This document shows, piece after piece, positions 62,801 through 64,000 of a stretch of DNA of 64,000 bases. The notes beneath the pieces are model-generated. The model did not search any database. It was not told where the DNA came from and worked only from the letters and a program-made list of their open reading frames with translations. Positions within the stretch are counted from its first letter, which is position 1. Every line of letters begins with the position of its first letter. The DNA is taken from assembly GCA_023055505.1 (NCBI GenBank), contig JALIRH010000039.1, positions 744,001-808,000 of the forward strand, given 5' to 3'. Made by a program: the position numbers and the translations under genes. This DNA is from Callipepla californica brunnescens. Its lineage: Eukaryota; Chordata; Aves; Galliformes; Odontophoridae.

Positions 62801-64000
62801 ATTTGCTCACCAGCAACTCTTCTGCATCTGGCAGCATAAAGCAGATGCCAACCAGCAAGAAGCCCCACCAAAACATTCCATTTAAAAACCTTACTTTCTC
62901 AAAGATAACATATATGCATTTTACAGATACTGCAGGTAGCAAAAAGAGATCTGGCCCACATCCACACCATGTAAAGGAGGAACAGTCATGCTCAGATCTC
63001 AACCCAGAATGATACAACCACAGCATCCAGAGATAACACCTGACTAGATCTGAAATGGAGCATTACCTGAACACTGCACCTGAACCAACAAAGCCTGTCT
63101 CCCAGCACAGAAACAACTTCACCGTTTCTGGATCCAGAACTAGCTTGTATTTCTCCACACTGTATTCCATTACATTCCTGATGAAGAAACGTCCTGAATA
63201 ATAAACAGACTTGCCCCAAAACAATACAAGTAAATGACACAATTTAGAATAGAGTCCAAGCACCCTAACTCTCCCCGTCCCAAATATTTACATACTTGGC
63301 CATGTCAGCTGCTGGCACAACCTTTGTTCTCTCTCTGCCATCCCCAGTGCTTGTCCTGTTTCATGGAAGAGAGCAGATCACACCAACTTTAGATCCATGT
63401 GAGGTCCTGAACAGGATGGAGAATTAAATATGAACATACTGTGCTGACTGTCTGACCTTGGCATCGGAGCTACTGGGCTGCTTCTGCTTGCACTTCCCCC
63501 TCTTGGGAGCAGATTTAATGCTTGGATCTTCTCTTCTGTGCCTCAACAGAGCGTGGATTTCCAAAAACACTCAGTTCTCACCTCCTCCCAAAGTCAATGC
63601 TACAGCTCACAGCAATTTCAGCACAAGCAGCAAAGCAAAGCAGGAGTTATGAAACTTCAAGCTAAATCCTTTCTGGAAAATAGTGGGGAATAAAACAGAA
63701 ATTGCCTCTTTCTATCTGTTTTCACTTTAATTCTCCCTTCTCTGCCCAGCACAGATGGGAGCTGGGAGGTAGACTGGACTTACATAAGGAACAAGTGATC
63801 AGTTTTGGGGTGAAATGAGTCCTTCTGAACACAAACTGCTGCTTTCCTCAAGTGCTTTCCCTGGCCTCTTACATGTTCTCTTGGGCAACCGCTGCTACGG
63901 AGATGCTCCAGCGAAGAGCACAACATGCAGTCATCGTAAGAGACTGATCATCTGCTCTCCGTGAAGGATTCAAGCTAAATCAAAGCCAGCTGCTCAGAGA
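56871..64000. other. Non-coding DNA, nothing recognised
   Basis: It contains small simple repeats only: (AAAT)n near 57318..57332, T-rich near 59645..59670, and (AAT)n at 60167..60186. The longest frame (61122..61604, plus, 160 codons) is unrecognised. The frame at 57706..58083 (125 codons) overlaps two other-phase frames. A consensus donor (ggaggtgagtat) near 60694 has only a short open frame behind it. I see no repeat family, RNA gene or exon. Confidence 0.55.

Noticed and set aside
1..64000. Bacterial or viral systems, CRISPR arrays, intact retroviruses, tRNA or rRNA genes
   Set aside because: No dense coding, no regularly spaced repeats, no long terminal repeats and no cloverleaf with intact boxes A and B were found by eye.

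Overview
This window looks like vertebrate nuclear DNA from a bird. It is AT-rich, CpG-poor and full of short interrupted reading frames. It carries three 3'-end fragments of CR1 LINEs ending in the ATTCTGTGA/ATTCTATGA-type tails typical of avian genomes. It also holds older amniote or sauropsid repeats: CORE-SINE/MIR-like tails and a palindromic MITE of a type common in turtles and crocodilians. The species cannot be fixed from the sequence alone; a galliform such as chicken is plausible but not proven.

I recognise no host protein-coding exon, rRNA or tRNA, no CRISPR array and no bacterial-type operon. The window is best read as intronic or intergenic DNA. The reading frames that exist (longest 250, 226 and 180 codons) match no family I know, mostly lack an early ATG, and are about what 64 kb of such DNA yields by chance. 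I list them as unrecognised open frames, not genes.

Layout: 1-12 kb is non-repetitive DNA with a possible MITE scrap (3684) and a weak MIR-like scrap (8195). At 12.2 kb there is a MIR-like fragment, at 13.3 kb an AAATA/AAAAT microsatellite and at 14.5 kb a minus-strand CR1 tail. From 15 to 26 kb nothing is recognised except a perfect 15-bp hairpin with a 3-nt loop (23417). At 26.7 kb a poly-T run is followed by a strongly C-over-G biased block that may be a nuclear mitochondrial fragment. At 28.5-29.2 kb there is a minus-strand open frame. At 34.6-35.0, 47.8-48.4 and 54.5-54.9 kb are AT-rich, homeodomain-motif-rich stretches that resemble conserved non-coding elements. At 39.4 kb lies a degraded hAT transposase fragment, the only recognisable protein fossil besides CR1. 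CR1 tails are at 44.2 and 48.8 kb and SINE-like tails at 45.4 and 50.1 kb. At 55.0-55.8 kb a polypurine tract borders a GC-richer block with the longest open frame. At 56.8 kb there is a palindromic MITE containing a full TGACGTCA site. The last 7 kb are featureless to me.

No genes work together here; any function is most likely cis-regulatory or structural. The points most worth checking are the hAT fossil, the MITE with an embedded CRE, the perfect short hairpins, the three candidate conserved elements and the possible NUMT.
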